Shown: positions 54,416-63,073 of the stretch, piece after piece
Numbering within the stretch: the stretch's first letter is position 1
Layout of the letters: each line of letters begins with the position of its first letter
Origin: Negadavirga shengliensis
GTDB taxonomy: Bacteria > Bacteroidota > Bacteroidia > Cytophagales > Cyclobacteriaceae
Direction of reading: 5' to 3'
DNA length: 64,000 nt
Assembly (NCBI RefSeq): GCF_042652345.1
Contig: NZ_JBHSJJ010000015.1
Span: 1 to 64,000 of the forward strand
Made by a program: the position numbers and the translations under genes
Notes under the pieces: model-generated
The model's input: only the letters and a program-made list of their open reading frames with translations
The model's database searches: none
Told to the model about the DNA's origin: nothing

Positions 54416-55794
54416 GCATACAAAAAAGGCTTACATTACTTTTCACCATTCTGACAGGAGGAATACTGGTGTTTTTTTCCATTATGGTGTATTACAGCGC
54501 GTCAAAAAACCGTCTGGCCGAATTCTACATTACCCTGGAAAAAGAGGCTCACACCAAAATCAACCTGTTGCTGGATACGCAACTGGATGCCGAAACCTTG
54601 CAAACCATTTATCTTAAAAACAGAGAAATTCTGTATGAGGTGGAAGTGGCCATATATGATTGGGACCGGAACCTGATCTACCATGATGCTGTAGATATCG
54701 ACTTTGTAAAGGAAACTCCCGCCATGTTGGATGCTATCAGTGAGAATGGGCACATTCGGTTTGTCCAAGACAAATGGCAAGTCGTGGGGATTCTGTTTAC
54801 ATTTGAAAGGGAGCAATATCTTATTACCGCTGCCGCATATGACGAGTATGGTTACAGTAAGCTGGCCAGTTTGAAAAACACCCTTCTACTTGGGCTGATT
54901 ACTGCCCTGCTGGCGTTGTTTTTTATTGGCAAATACTTCGCCCGGAAAGCCCTGCTTCCTGTTGCTGAAATGACACAAGAAGCCCGGAAAATATCTGCCT
55001 CAAAGCTGGATCTTAGGATAAAAGCAGGCAACGGACACGATGAAATAGGCCAACTTGCCTTGACATTTAACCAAATGCTGGAAAGGCTGGAAAAGTCCTT
55101 TGAATCCCAAAAGCAATTTGTTTATCACGTAGCCCATGAACTAAGAACCCCATTATCCGCCATCATTTCGGATCTGGAATGGAATCTGGAAAGCGAGAGA
55201 ACCCGGCGAGAGACCCTCCGGTCCCTCGCCAATACCCTTGCGGATGCCAGAAAAATGGCCAAATTGTCCGGTAGTCTGCTTGATTTCGCAAAGGCGGGCT
55301 ACGACCGTTCCGAAGTCAACTTCAGGAACGTTAGGATAGACGAAGTCCTCCTGGATGCCAGCCAGCAAGTACAAACATCCAATCCGGATTTTAAAATTGA
55401 CGTGAATTTCGAAGCAGATATGGAAAATGAAGAAGCGGTCACCGTTTGGGGAAATGCTTACCTTCTTACCATCGCCTTTTCCAATCTGATGGAGAACGCC
55501 TGTAAATTTTCCCCAGACCACAAATGCCATATCACCATTTCCCATAAAGGCAGCAATGTACTTTTGGCATTTCGCGATAAGGGAATCGGTATTTCCGAGG
55601 AAGAACTGGAACAAATTTTCACTCCTTTTTACAGAGGATTAAATAAAGATTTTGCTTCCGGAGAGGGCATAGGATTGGCTTTGGTGCAGAAAATCGTGCA
55701 AATGCACCAGGGAAGAATCTCTGTTTCATCGATCCTTAATCAAGGAACCGTTTTTTCACTGGAGCTACCCAATATCCTTCAGTCCAACGGATAA
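54412..55794 (+). CDS. HAMP-domain sensor histidine kinase
   Basis: The 460-residue kinase has spans near residues 10-30 and 158-178 flanking a periplasmic sensor of about 125 residues, then HAMP, HisKA with His242 in YHVAHELRTPLSA, and HATPase with NLMENACKFSPDH, DKGIGISEEEL and GEGIGLALVQ. It is the cognate partner of the response regulator immediately upstream (ATGA overlap). The stimulus is unknown. Confidence 0.96.
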   Translation: MSIQKRLTLLFTILTGGILVFFSIMVYYSASKNRLAEFYITLEKEAHTKINLLLDTQLDAETLQTIYLKNREILYEVEVAIYDWDRNLIYHDAVDIDFVKETPAMLDAISENGHIRFVQDKWQVVGILFTFEREQYLITAAAYDEYGYSKLASLKNTLLLGLITALLALFFIGKYFARKALLPVAEMTQEARKISASKLDLRIKAGNGHDEIGQLALTFNQMLERLEKSFESQKQFVYHVAHELRTPLSAIISDLEWNLESERTRRETLRSLANTLADARKMAKLSGSLLDFAKAGYDRSEVNFRNVRIDEVLLDASQQVQTSNPDFKIDVNFEADMENEEAVTVWGNAYLLTIAFSNLMENACKFSPDHKCHITISHKGSNVLLAFRDKGIGISEEELEQIFTPFYRGLNKDFASGEGIGLALVQKIVQMHQGRISVSSILNQGTVFSLELPNILQSNG

Positions 55795-55924
55795 ATCCGG
55801 TCGGGGGGTCAACCGACAAACACCCCGGCTACAAATATGACCCATCCAATTGGTGTAAATCTTTCTAATAAAATTCTAATCTTTTTTTAAAGGAATTCTA
55901 AAAGGGGAATAAAGCTTCCTACAG

Positions 55925-55932
55925 TACTTTTG
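55925..55932 (+). promoter_or_regulatory. Possible -7 element for the outer-membrane protein gene
   Basis: TACTTTTG matches TAnnTTTG exactly, about 118 bases before the chosen ATG at 56051. No TTG is at the ideal upstream distance, so this is a weak call. Confidence 0.4.
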
Positions 55933-56050
55933 CACCGTTGATAGCCTTTCAAGCTTCCGTAATCCCCTTTACAGGACCTTTGGCTTGAAAATGAAAGAGG
56001 AATATTCAAGGCTCCCCGATTCAAAATTAATCATACAACGCTTGGTTCAT

Positions 56051-57562
56051 ATGAGAAAAATACTGTTGACCCACTTTTTTTTATATGCCTTTCTTATCCA
56101 TGCCAGCTCCCAGGTAATTGTCCCCACACTTAGGGAAGCCACTCACCTCAATGCGGATAGGCTGATTATTGCAGACACCATCAGTTTGCCTTTTGAGGTT
56201 TCCCCGGAGAAGCGTCTTTCCAACGAAGATATTCTAAATAAGAAAGAAGGTCTTTTCGTAACCGGCCTTCCCCGTTTTGAATTTGATCCCATAAGGGGGT
56301 TCGGTGTGGGCGGTAATGTCTTCCTTTTTCAGAACAACGATAAAAATGATCCCCTGTTTTATTATACCCCATACCGGTATAGCGTAAATACAGAATTCTT
56401 TGTGTTTGAAAACGGGAGAGTCAGGGCAGCTATCAACCTGGATATTCCCTACATTTTCAATACCAAGTGGAGAGTGCGGGCCGACGCTGTATTCTGGGAA
56501 GATCCCAATGCACAATACTGGGGGATTGGGAGATCCTCATTGGACCCGTTGCGTTTTTCCGACAAATCCAAAGGTGAATACGGCCCGGACCGTCCTTTTT
56601 CCAGGCTGGCGGATTATGAGAAAAACCTCAGCCAGGCTATACCTACCTCAGGTGCAGGTTATCGCACGGACACCCACTACAATCAATTTATCCAACGGGA
56701 ACGGCTGTATAACCTTCTCTTTGAAAGGGTCGAGCTAGGCGGAAAACTCAGGATCATGTTCGGGTATGAGGCATTATTTACAGCCTTCGAAGATTACACG
56801 GGCAAAATAGCGGATGAAGCTTTCAGCTTTACTACAGGGGAAGAGGTGGAAGCTATAAACAACCCAACGTTGGTTAACAAACAAATCAACGATGGTACCT
56901 GGGACCGGTTTAACCTTTCGGGTTTTTCAGACAGCTACCAGTTTACCAGTATGCTGGCCGCAGCCCTTATTTATGATACAAGGGATCTGGAACCCGACCC
57001 TTCCAAGGGAGTATTTCTGCAGTACAGCCATGAATATTCCGCACCGTGGCTGGGTTCTGATTTTGATTTCAATAAATTCATGGTCCAGGGGCAAGTCATC
57101 CATACTTTTCACCGATGGAAAGATGGCCGGAACAGGCTGACCTTCGCAGGACTTGCTGCTTTGGGACATATTTTCGGGCCAAACATTAATTTCATCGAAA
57201 TGTGGGACCTGTCCAGCCAGGCAGAAGCAGGAGGTATTTTGGTACTTGGAGGCGGAAGATCCCTCAGAGGATATAGAGAGGCCCGCTTTTTGGCACCCAC
57301 TGTGGGTCTGGTAAACCTGGAAATGAGGGCAAGGCTCTATGATTTTACCAAGCTTAACCAGCACTTTGCTTTGGGTCTTACACCCTTTTACGATTTTGGA
57401 TCCGTATGGAACGGCCTTGGAGACATCAACTTAACAAAGTGGCGAGGAGCCCCCGGTATAGGAGGCCGGATCGCCTGGAACCAATCCACCATCCTGAGGC
57501 TGGATTACGCCAACAGCCGGGAAGGCGGGCAGTTCTTCTTCGGTTTTGGACATATATTTTAG
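56051..57562 (+). CDS. Outer-membrane beta-barrel of the BamA/surface-antigen type
   Basis: From the ATG at 56051 the protein has 503 residues, beginning with a clear signal peptide (MRKILLTHFFLYAFLIHASSQ cut). The remainder is rich in alternating aromatic strands and ends with FFFGFGHIF, an outer-membrane C-terminal signal. GGGRSLRGYREARF near residue 400 is the conserved bacterial surface antigen (Omp85) motif. No POTRA domains are present, so it is more like a short single-barrel family member than BamA itself. It follows the two-component genes. Confidence 0.87.
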   Translation: MRKILLTHFFLYAFLIHASSQVIVPTLREATHLNADRLIIADTISLPFEVSPEKRLSNEDILNKKEGLFVTGLPRFEFDPIRGFGVGGNVFLFQNNDKNDPLFYYTPYRYSVNTEFFVFENGRVRAAINLDIPYIFNTKWRVRADAVFWEDPNAQYWGIGRSSLDPLRFSDKSKGEYGPDRPFSRLADYEKNLSQAIPTSGAGYRTDTHYNQFIQRERLYNLLFERVELGGKLRIMFGYEALFTAFEDYTGKIADEAFSFTTGEEVEAINNPTLVNKQINDGTWDRFNLSGFSDSYQFTSMLAAALIYDTRDLEPDPSKGVFLQYSHEYSAPWLGSDFDFNKFMVQGQVIHTFHRWKDGRNRLTFAGLAALGHIFGPNINFIEMWDLSSQAEAGGILVLGGGRSLRGYREARFLAPTVGLVNLEMRARLYDFTKLNQHFALGLTPFYDFGSVWNGLGDINLTKWRGAPGIGGRIAWNQSTILRLDYANSREGGQFFFGFGHIF

Positions 57563-57584
57563 AGAAGTGATGGCTAAACCTTCA

Positions 57585-57620
57585 AACCTTCCAGGTTTTG
57601 GAAACCTGGAAGGTTTTTTC
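57585..57620 (+). terminator. Terminator after the outer-membrane protein gene
   Basis: A 14-bp perfect stem (AACCTTCCAGGTTT with its complement, 57585-57598 and 57602-57615) is followed by a run of T. Confidence 0.9.
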
Positions 57621-57646
57621 ACTTTTACAGAAACTTGGTTGATCAA

Positions 57647-58597
57647 ATGAATGAAAAATACTATTTTCTGGTGGGCTTGTTGGCCATCTTTCTTCTAAAT
57701 GGGTGTAAAACCCAAAGGGTATTGGAGATCAAAATTCCCTATCAGGAAGAATGTCTAGCTGTATTGAACTACAGTCCATACGACATGCCCATTCCGCTAA
57801 CAGAATTGAAACTCTCACAGAACTTAATTACCTATTTTGATCAAAGATCGCTTACGATTGCCAATGCCATGGGCATAATGGACGATTTGGATCTTTTGTT
57901 GGGGTACAATCAAAAAGAAAATGATAACAGCACCGTCTTTATCCAAACCTTGCAAAAGATACAGGCAAAAGTTACCAAGACCAATCTGGAAATATCCTCT
58001 ATCACTTCCGCGATCGATTGCGAAGAAGAAAAAGCAGAGCAGCTATCCGTGTTTTTGGAACGGCGATTAAGAAAATCAGAAAGGAATCTCACCGTAGGCG
58101 CCATTGTAACCGGAGCTCTGGTAGGCTTAAGTACAGGAACGATCCTTATGGCGGGGGGCAGTGGATTCATCATTGAAGCCATAGGGATTTCAGGAGGGCT
58201 AGCAGAAGTTTTTCTTGGATTAAAAATCCTCAAATTGGAAAACATGGTTTTTATCCAACATCCCAGAAATATCCTGGCAGATGTCAAGGAGAGCAAATCC
58301 TACTCCGACTACTTACCTCCTGCCATCTGGTATTACCTCAATCACCAAAACACTTCCAGAAACGGGACTACATTAAGAGAATTGTTGCTTCAAAGATGGG
58401 AAGCCTATTCTGATAGTATCGGGGAAAAGGAAGTATATTTTTTGAAAGAAGGTTATTATACCACGGATATGTTAAAAAACAGGGCGGATATGCTGGATCA
58501 ACTGGAAGCCCAAATCGGCCTGATGAATCAGGATATCCTCCACTTTGTCATTCAGCTGGAAGAATTAATAAACCTGCACCAAGGTATTCCGGGATAA
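57647..58597 (+). CDS. Unrecognised lipoprotein with a glycine-rich hydrophobic hairpin
   Basis: The ATG at 57647 gives 316 residues with a lipoprotein leader ending LLNGC (Cys about residue 20). A charged helical segment (about 95-150) precedes a Gly/Ala-rich hydrophobic stretch of about 45 residues (near 150-195), then more helices with an aromatic-rich segment. I do not recognise the family. It lies between the outer-membrane barrel and rnhA genes, with a terminator before it, and probably localises to the envelope. Confidence 0.7.
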   Translation: MNEKYYFLVGLLAIFLLNGCKTQRVLEIKIPYQEECLAVLNYSPYDMPIPLTELKLSQNLITYFDQRSLTIANAMGIMDDLDLLLGYNQKENDNSTVFIQTLQKIQAKVTKTNLEISSITSAIDCEEEKAEQLSVFLERRLRKSERNLTVGAIVTGALVGLSTGTILMAGGSGFIIEAIGISGGLAEVFLGLKILKLENMVFIQHPRNILADVKESKSYSDYLPPAIWYYLNHQNTSRNGTTLRELLLQRWEAYSDSIGEKEVYFLKEGYYTTDMLKNRADMLDQLEAQIGLMNQDILHFVIQLEELINLHQGIPG

Positions 58598-58640
58598 ACC
58601 CCCTTTCGGTCTTTCCGGAATTTTTCGCTTATTTTGGACC

Positions 58641-59102
58641 ATGATTAGGATTTACACGGACGGTGCGGCCAAAGGCAACCCGGGAAAAGGGGGTTACGGA
58701 GTGGTACTTTTATATAAAAACAGGAGAAAGGAACTTTCCGAAGGCTTCCGGCTCACCACCAACAACCGCATGGAGCTCCTGGCAGTTATCAAGGCGCTTG
58801 AAGCCTTAAAAGTAGAGGGCATTCCCGTTACCATCCATTCTGACAGCAAATACATAGTGGACGCCATTCAAAAAGGCTGGCTGTGGAGTTGGCAAAAAAA
58901 GGGATTCAAAGACAAAAAGAACGTGGATCTGTGGAAAAGGTACATTCCCCTCCACCTCAAATACAAACCGAAATTCATATGGGTAAAGGGGCATGACGGC
59001 AACATTGAAAATGAGCGCTGTGACCGGTTGGCGGTAGAAGCAGCAAACGCCCTTGACTTAAAAATAGACGACGTTTACGAAGCAGAAAAAGGTATCTTGT
59101 AG
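58641..59102 (+). CDS. rnhA: Ribonuclease HI
   Basis: The 153-residue enzyme has all four catalytic acidic sites: IYTDGAAKGNPGKG, NNRMELLAVI, IHSDSKYIVDAI and NERCDRLAVEAA. It removes RNA from RNA-DNA hybrids. The ATG follows a pyrimidine-rich stretch 20-40 bases after the upstream gene. The trmN6 gene begins 2 bases after the stop. Confidence 0.96.
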   Translation: MIRIYTDGAAKGNPGKGGYGVVLLYKNRRKELSEGFRLTTNNRMELLAVIKALEALKVEGIPVTIHSDSKYIVDAIQKGWLWSWQKKGFKDKKNVDLWKRYIPLHLKYKPKFIWVKGHDGNIENERCDRLAVEAANALDLKIDDVYEAEKGIL

Positions 59103-59104
59103 TC

Positions 59105-59821
59105 ATGGCCAACTCCTACTTCCAGTTCAAACAGTTCCTTATCCATCAGGAACGGTGCGCCATGAAGCTCAGCACGGATGCCATGATGCTGGGGGCGGTG
59201 GCTGAACACCCCCTGCCCTCCCATATTCTTGACATTGGAACAGGCACAGGAGTGCTTGCGCTGATGCTGGCACAAAAATATGCAGAGGCCCGGATTCATG
59301 CCGTGGAGATTGATCAAGACGCCGCTGAACAGGCAGCTGAAAACATGAAATTAAGCCCTTGGAAAGGCAGGCTTTTGGTATTTAAGGATGCTTTCCAGTC
59401 ATTTGCCATGCTCAAAAACCACCAGTATGAACTCATCGTAAGCAATCCGCCTTTTTTTCCAAACCATATCAAATCCACTGATGCCAAAAGAAACGTGGCC
59501 TTGCACAGCGATGAACTCACTTTTGAAGATTTACTGAAAGGGGTGGCCAAGCTTTTATCCAGCAAAGGTCTGTTCTTCCTGATCCTTCCTCCAAGGCAAA
59601 TGCAGGATGTAAAATTGCTGGCGGAGCACAACAGGCTGTACCTGCAAACGGCCACCACTATATATGACAACCCCAACGCCAAACCGTTCAGAGAGATTTG
59701 TTCGTTCGGCAAAAACCGCGTTGAAACCCCTTTATTCAAAATTTTCTACATCAAAGAACCTGATGGAAAATACACCGCTGAATATCGCCGGCTCCTGAAG
59801 GATTATATGCTTCATTTTTGA
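59105..59821 (+). CDS. trmN6: tRNA1(Val) (adenine-37-N6)-methyltransferase
   Basis: The 238-residue enzyme has the N-terminal FKQFLIHQERCAMKLSTDAMMLG region typical of TrmN6/YfiC, the AdoMet motif ILDIGTGTGVLALML and the catalytic N6-adenine motif SNPPFF. It modifies A37 of tRNA-Val. It starts 2 bases after rnhA and is probably co-transcribed with it. Confidence 0.93.
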   Translation: MANSYFQFKQFLIHQERCAMKLSTDAMMLGAVAEHPLPSHILDIGTGTGVLALMLAQKYAEARIHAVEIDQDAAEQAAENMKLSPWKGRLLVFKDAFQSFAMLKNHQYELIVSNPPFFPNHIKSTDAKRNVALHSDELTFEDLLKGVAKLLSSKGLFFLILPPRQMQDVKLLAEHNRLYLQTATTIYDNPNAKPFREICSFGKNRVETPLFKIFYIKEPDGKYTAEYRRLLKDYMLHF

Positions 59822-59934
59822 AAGGGAATGATTTTTGGTATCTTGAAAAAAGTTGGTTAACCCCTATAATTTCTTGCTAATACTCCTTAAAATTAAGGAA
59901 CAACCAGCACGCAATCTGCTTAATCTTTTTATAT

Positions 59935-60897
59935 ATGATAGTAAGAAGAAACTTAAAATTCAAGCTCATCCTGTTTTATACCTGGAAGCAACTCCTGTAC
60001 TATATCCTGTTATCCACTACTGTTTTTATTTTGCATGAATATTACCAAGTGGTTTTCTTTGATATCCCCTCCTATACCATTGCGGCGCTAGGTACTGCCG
60101 TGGCCATTTTCCTGGGTTTTAAGAATGACCATGCCTATGATAGGTGGTGGGAAGCAAGAAAAATATGGGGCCTGATGGTAAACTACAGCCGTGCCTGGAC
60201 CCGCCAAGTAATCACGATGATTATTCCCCAGTCACCGGAAGAAGAAACAGAGGTACAGCGTCTTCATACCATCATGGTATATCGCCACATCGCCTTTGTG
60301 AATGCCCTAAGGGTATTTTTAAGAAGACGGCTTCCCTATAACCCCGATCAAAAAGAACTTTTCCAGGACGAAAACACCTATAGGGATGCCCAACCTTTTT
60401 TGGACCGGTCTGAGTATGACACCTTCAAGAATAAAGATAACCCGCCCAACTTTTTGCTTCAAAAGCAGGGGGAAGACCTGAAGATGGCCTATCAAAGAGG
60501 ATGGCTCTCCGATTACCGTTTTGTAAAAATGGAAGAAACACTGGTGGATTTTAATGACATCCAAGGCATGAGTGAACGGATAAAAAACACACCGCTTCCA
60601 CGACAATACACTTTCTTCTCAAGGGCTTTCGTAATCATTCACTGTACACTATTGCCCATGGTATTTATCAGCGAGTTAGGTTGGAAGACCATCCCTATCT
60701 CCGTGATCGTGTCCTTTGTGTTCCTTTCATTAGATCTCATTGGAGAAAGGACCGAGGATCCTTTTGAAAACAGACTTGAGGATACACCCATGACCTCGCT
60801 GAGCACCACCATTGAAACCAACCTGAGGGAACAGTTGAATGAAGACAAATCCAGCTTCCCGGAAAAATACAAGATAGAGAACGGGATTGTATTCTAA
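59935..60897 (+). CDS. Bestrophin-family ion channel
   Basis: The 320-residue protein begins with a basic region followed by membrane spans and the bestrophin signature LGFKNDHAYDRWWEARKIWG (about residues 60-79), then GERTEDPFENRLEDTPMTSL near 275, a further conserved block. Bacterial bestrophins conduct ions, in some cases sodium and in others chloride. It converges with the saccharopine dehydrogenase gene, and the two coding regions overlap by 4 bases at their ends. Confidence 0.93.
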   Translation: MIVRRNLKFKLILFYTWKQLLYYILLSTTVFILHEYYQVVFFDIPSYTIAALGTAVAIFLGFKNDHAYDRWWEARKIWGLMVNYSRAWTRQVITMIIPQSPEEETEVQRLHTIMVYRHIAFVNALRVFLRRRLPYNPDQKELFQDENTYRDAQPFLDRSEYDTFKNKDNPPNFLLQKQGEDLKMAYQRGWLSDYRFVKMEETLVDFNDIQGMSERIKNTPLPRQYTFFSRAFVIIHCTLLPMVFISELGWKTIPISVIVSFVFLSLDLIGERTEDPFENRLEDTPMTSLSTTIETNLREQLNEDKSSFPEKYKIENGIVF

Positions 60898-62249
60898 ACA
60901 TCCGTGCGTTCCCTTTCCAAAACGGTTTCCTCAAACCTGATCCCTTCCCTTTCCAGTTTCTGAAGAATGGGGAGATATATTTCCTTTATCGTGGGAAGCA
61001 ACAACCCCCTCCGCTCAAACTTCCCTTCCAAAAACATCTCCACCGCCATTCCCAAGGGTAATCCCACGGTTTTTGCCATGGCTGTATAGGGTTGTTTTTC
61101 ACCTTTCACCACCAATGAGCTGTTTATTAGTTTGATTGTTTTTTCTCCTCTCACTTCTATCAAATGCTGCATGAGCACCAAATCCTTGTCCTCCGGGTCC
61201 AACCGCCATTTATCCTCCAGTATACGCTGCAGGATCCCGGCAGGACTACCCTGGCTTATTTGAAGTCTTTCGTCGCTGAACAATCCCGTCCAGGCAATCT
61301 TCTCCAAGATATCATCATCTACAAAGGGAAGCAGCAATCTGATTTTCTCCTCCACCCGCAGACTTGGGTCATAGGGCAGAAAAGCATTCGTGAACATCCT
61401 TTTGGTGAAGCCATCCGGCAGCTCCAGCCGATAGGAATCATCCGTCATGCCAAGCTGCACAAAAACATCCCAACTCCTGCAGAAACCAATCCTACGAACC
61501 GTGCCCCTTAAGATGGTGGGGATGTTTTCCAAACCGTAAATTTTCCTATAAGACAGTGAATCCCTGTTAGGATAGGCCTCAAAAGTCCCCAGTCCGGGAA
61601 AGTCCAGTTTCTCGGTCCTTCTAAAAAGCATGTGGTAAGGGATGAATTTATAATATCCGTTTCGTATGAAACTGGAAACCCCCTGACCGGCGAGAATCAC
61701 ATTTTTTGGATTCCAGGTAAATTTATACTGCCAGGGGTTGTCTTTTTCACTGCCTGGTGCCAAAAGCCCTCCACAGAATGATTTTAACAGGAGGATTTCA
61801 TTATTGTTTTCCTTTTCCCTGTCAATGATATTCATGGCGGACATATGATCCAGCCCCGGGTCCAAGCCGCACTCATTGAGAAAAAACAGGTTGCGTGCCC
61901 GAACTTCGCTTGCCATATTTTTGAGCTCCCCGGACTGGTAGGAGGCTGAAAAAAAATGCTTCCGGTATTTTACACAATCCCTGGCGATCAGGGGGTGAAG
62001 ACCCGGAGGAAGCATGGAAACCACCGTGTCGGCCTGCTTGATCATTTCCTCCCTAGAACGGTCATCATGTATATCCAATTCCACAGCCTGGGTATGGGAA
62101 TGATCACCCAACTTCTCCTTAGCTGCATCCAGCGATACATCAGCCAAAAACAGGGTGTCGCCCCTTTTTCCAGTGGCTTTCACCAAATAGTCTATTAAAA
62201 AAACGGAAGATTTACCTGCTCCCAATATGAGGATATTTGCCATAACCAT
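60894..62249 (-). CDS. Saccharopine dehydrogenase-family protein
   Basis: The 451-residue protein begins with a Rossmann motif, ILILGAGKSSVFLIDYLV, and has the segments VVSMLPPGLHP, NECGLDPGLDHMSA and GVEMFLEGK-like C-terminus typical of the saccharopine reductase (Lys9) group. It may act in lysine degradation or synthesis of saccharopine-type intermediates using NAD(P)H, but family members have varied substrates. ATG at 62249 or 62243 are both possible starts. No lysine genes are adjacent. Confidence 0.9.
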   Translation of the reverse strand: MVMANILILGAGKSSVFLIDYLVKATGKRGDTLFLADVSLDAAKEKLGDHSHTQAVELDIHDDRSREEMIKQADTVVSMLPPGLHPLIARDCVKYRKHFFSASYQSGELKNMASEVRARNLFFLNECGLDPGLDHMSAMNIIDREKENNNEILLLKSFCGGLLAPGSEKDNPWQYKFTWNPKNVILAGQGVSSFIRNGYYKFIPYHMLFRRTEKLDFPGLGTFEAYPNRDSLSYRKIYGLENIPTILRGTVRRIGFCRSWDVFVQLGMTDDSYRLELPDGFTKRMFTNAFLPYDPSLRVEEKIRLLLPFVDDDILEKIAWTGLFSDERLQISQGSPAGILQRILEDKWRLDPEDKDLVLMQHLIEVRGEKTIKLINSSLVVKGEKQPYTAMAKTVGLPLGMAVEMFLEGKFERRGLLLPTIKEIYLPILQKLEREGIRFEETVLERERTDV

Positions 62250-62438
62250 CGAATCCAGAAGTTCTTAAATTATAATATCCCCATTTTTTTCTTCATAAAA
62301 AAAAAATAGGGATATTTCAGTGGCTTGGCACCGAAAATGCACTGGCAGGTAACCCATTGGCCGGTTTACCATATGGTGCACTAGGTCATTGTTTAATCCT
62401 GGATGCCTATTTCTATCCCTAATACGAAGAAAACGATA

Positions 62439-62909
62439 ATGGAAAAGAACATTACTTTATATGAACACACGTTTTTAAGTCTGAACAGTGAATACCAGGA
62501 ATTAATCCGGCTTGCTAAAATCGCTTCGGAAAATGCCTATGCGCCCTATTCCAACTTTAAAGTGGGGGCTTCTGTCCTGCTTGAAAACGGATTGACATTC
62601 AGTGCCAATAACCAGGAGAATATATGCTTTCCTGTCGGGATCTGCGCAGAACGGATTTTATTGGGGTATACCCACGCCAATTACCCTACAGTGAAACCAC
62701 TCATGCTGGCCATAGCGGCGAAAAAGGCGGATAATACCGGCTATGCCACGGTTACCCCGTGTGGCCTTTGCCGGCAAAGCATCAGTGAATATGAGAGGAA
62801 ATTTGCACACCCCCTGGAAATCATCATGTATGGACCGGAGGATAAGGTATATATAGCAAAGGGGATAGATCAGTTGCTTCCCTATAAATTTGAGAGCCTC
62901 AACAAATGA
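62439..62909 (+). CDS. cdd: Cytidine deaminase
   Basis: The 156-residue protein has the zinc ligands and catalytic glutamate of the family, PVGICAERILLG and TPCGLCRQSISEY, after the conserved start region NAYAPYSNFKVGASV. It converts cytidine and deoxycytidine to uridine forms. An in-frame ATG lies at 62403, but the one at 62439 gives the usual N-terminal length. It is transcribed alone. Confidence 0.94.
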   Translation: MEKNITLYEHTFLSLNSEYQELIRLAKIASENAYAPYSNFKVGASVLLENGLTFSANNQENICFPVGICAERILLGYTHANYPTVKPLMLAIAAKKADNTGYATVTPCGLCRQSISEYERKFAHPLEIIMYGPEDKVYIAKGIDQLLPYKFESLNK

Positions 62910-63073
62910 CAGGCCCACCTTGATGCCATGTAAAAAATAATCCATCCCTTTTCCGCAAGCAATTTGGCCTGTTCAAAACATATTATGGAAAAGCAAACGC
63001 CTCAGATATATTTTAAGGTGAAATAAACAGCAAAATAGAGAAAAGGATATTTTTTGTTTTAATTTTGACCATT

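Noticed and set aside
62250..62438. Possible structured RNA upstream of cdd
   Set aside because: No convincing conserved stem or terminator was visible; only an A-run and short imperfect repeats.
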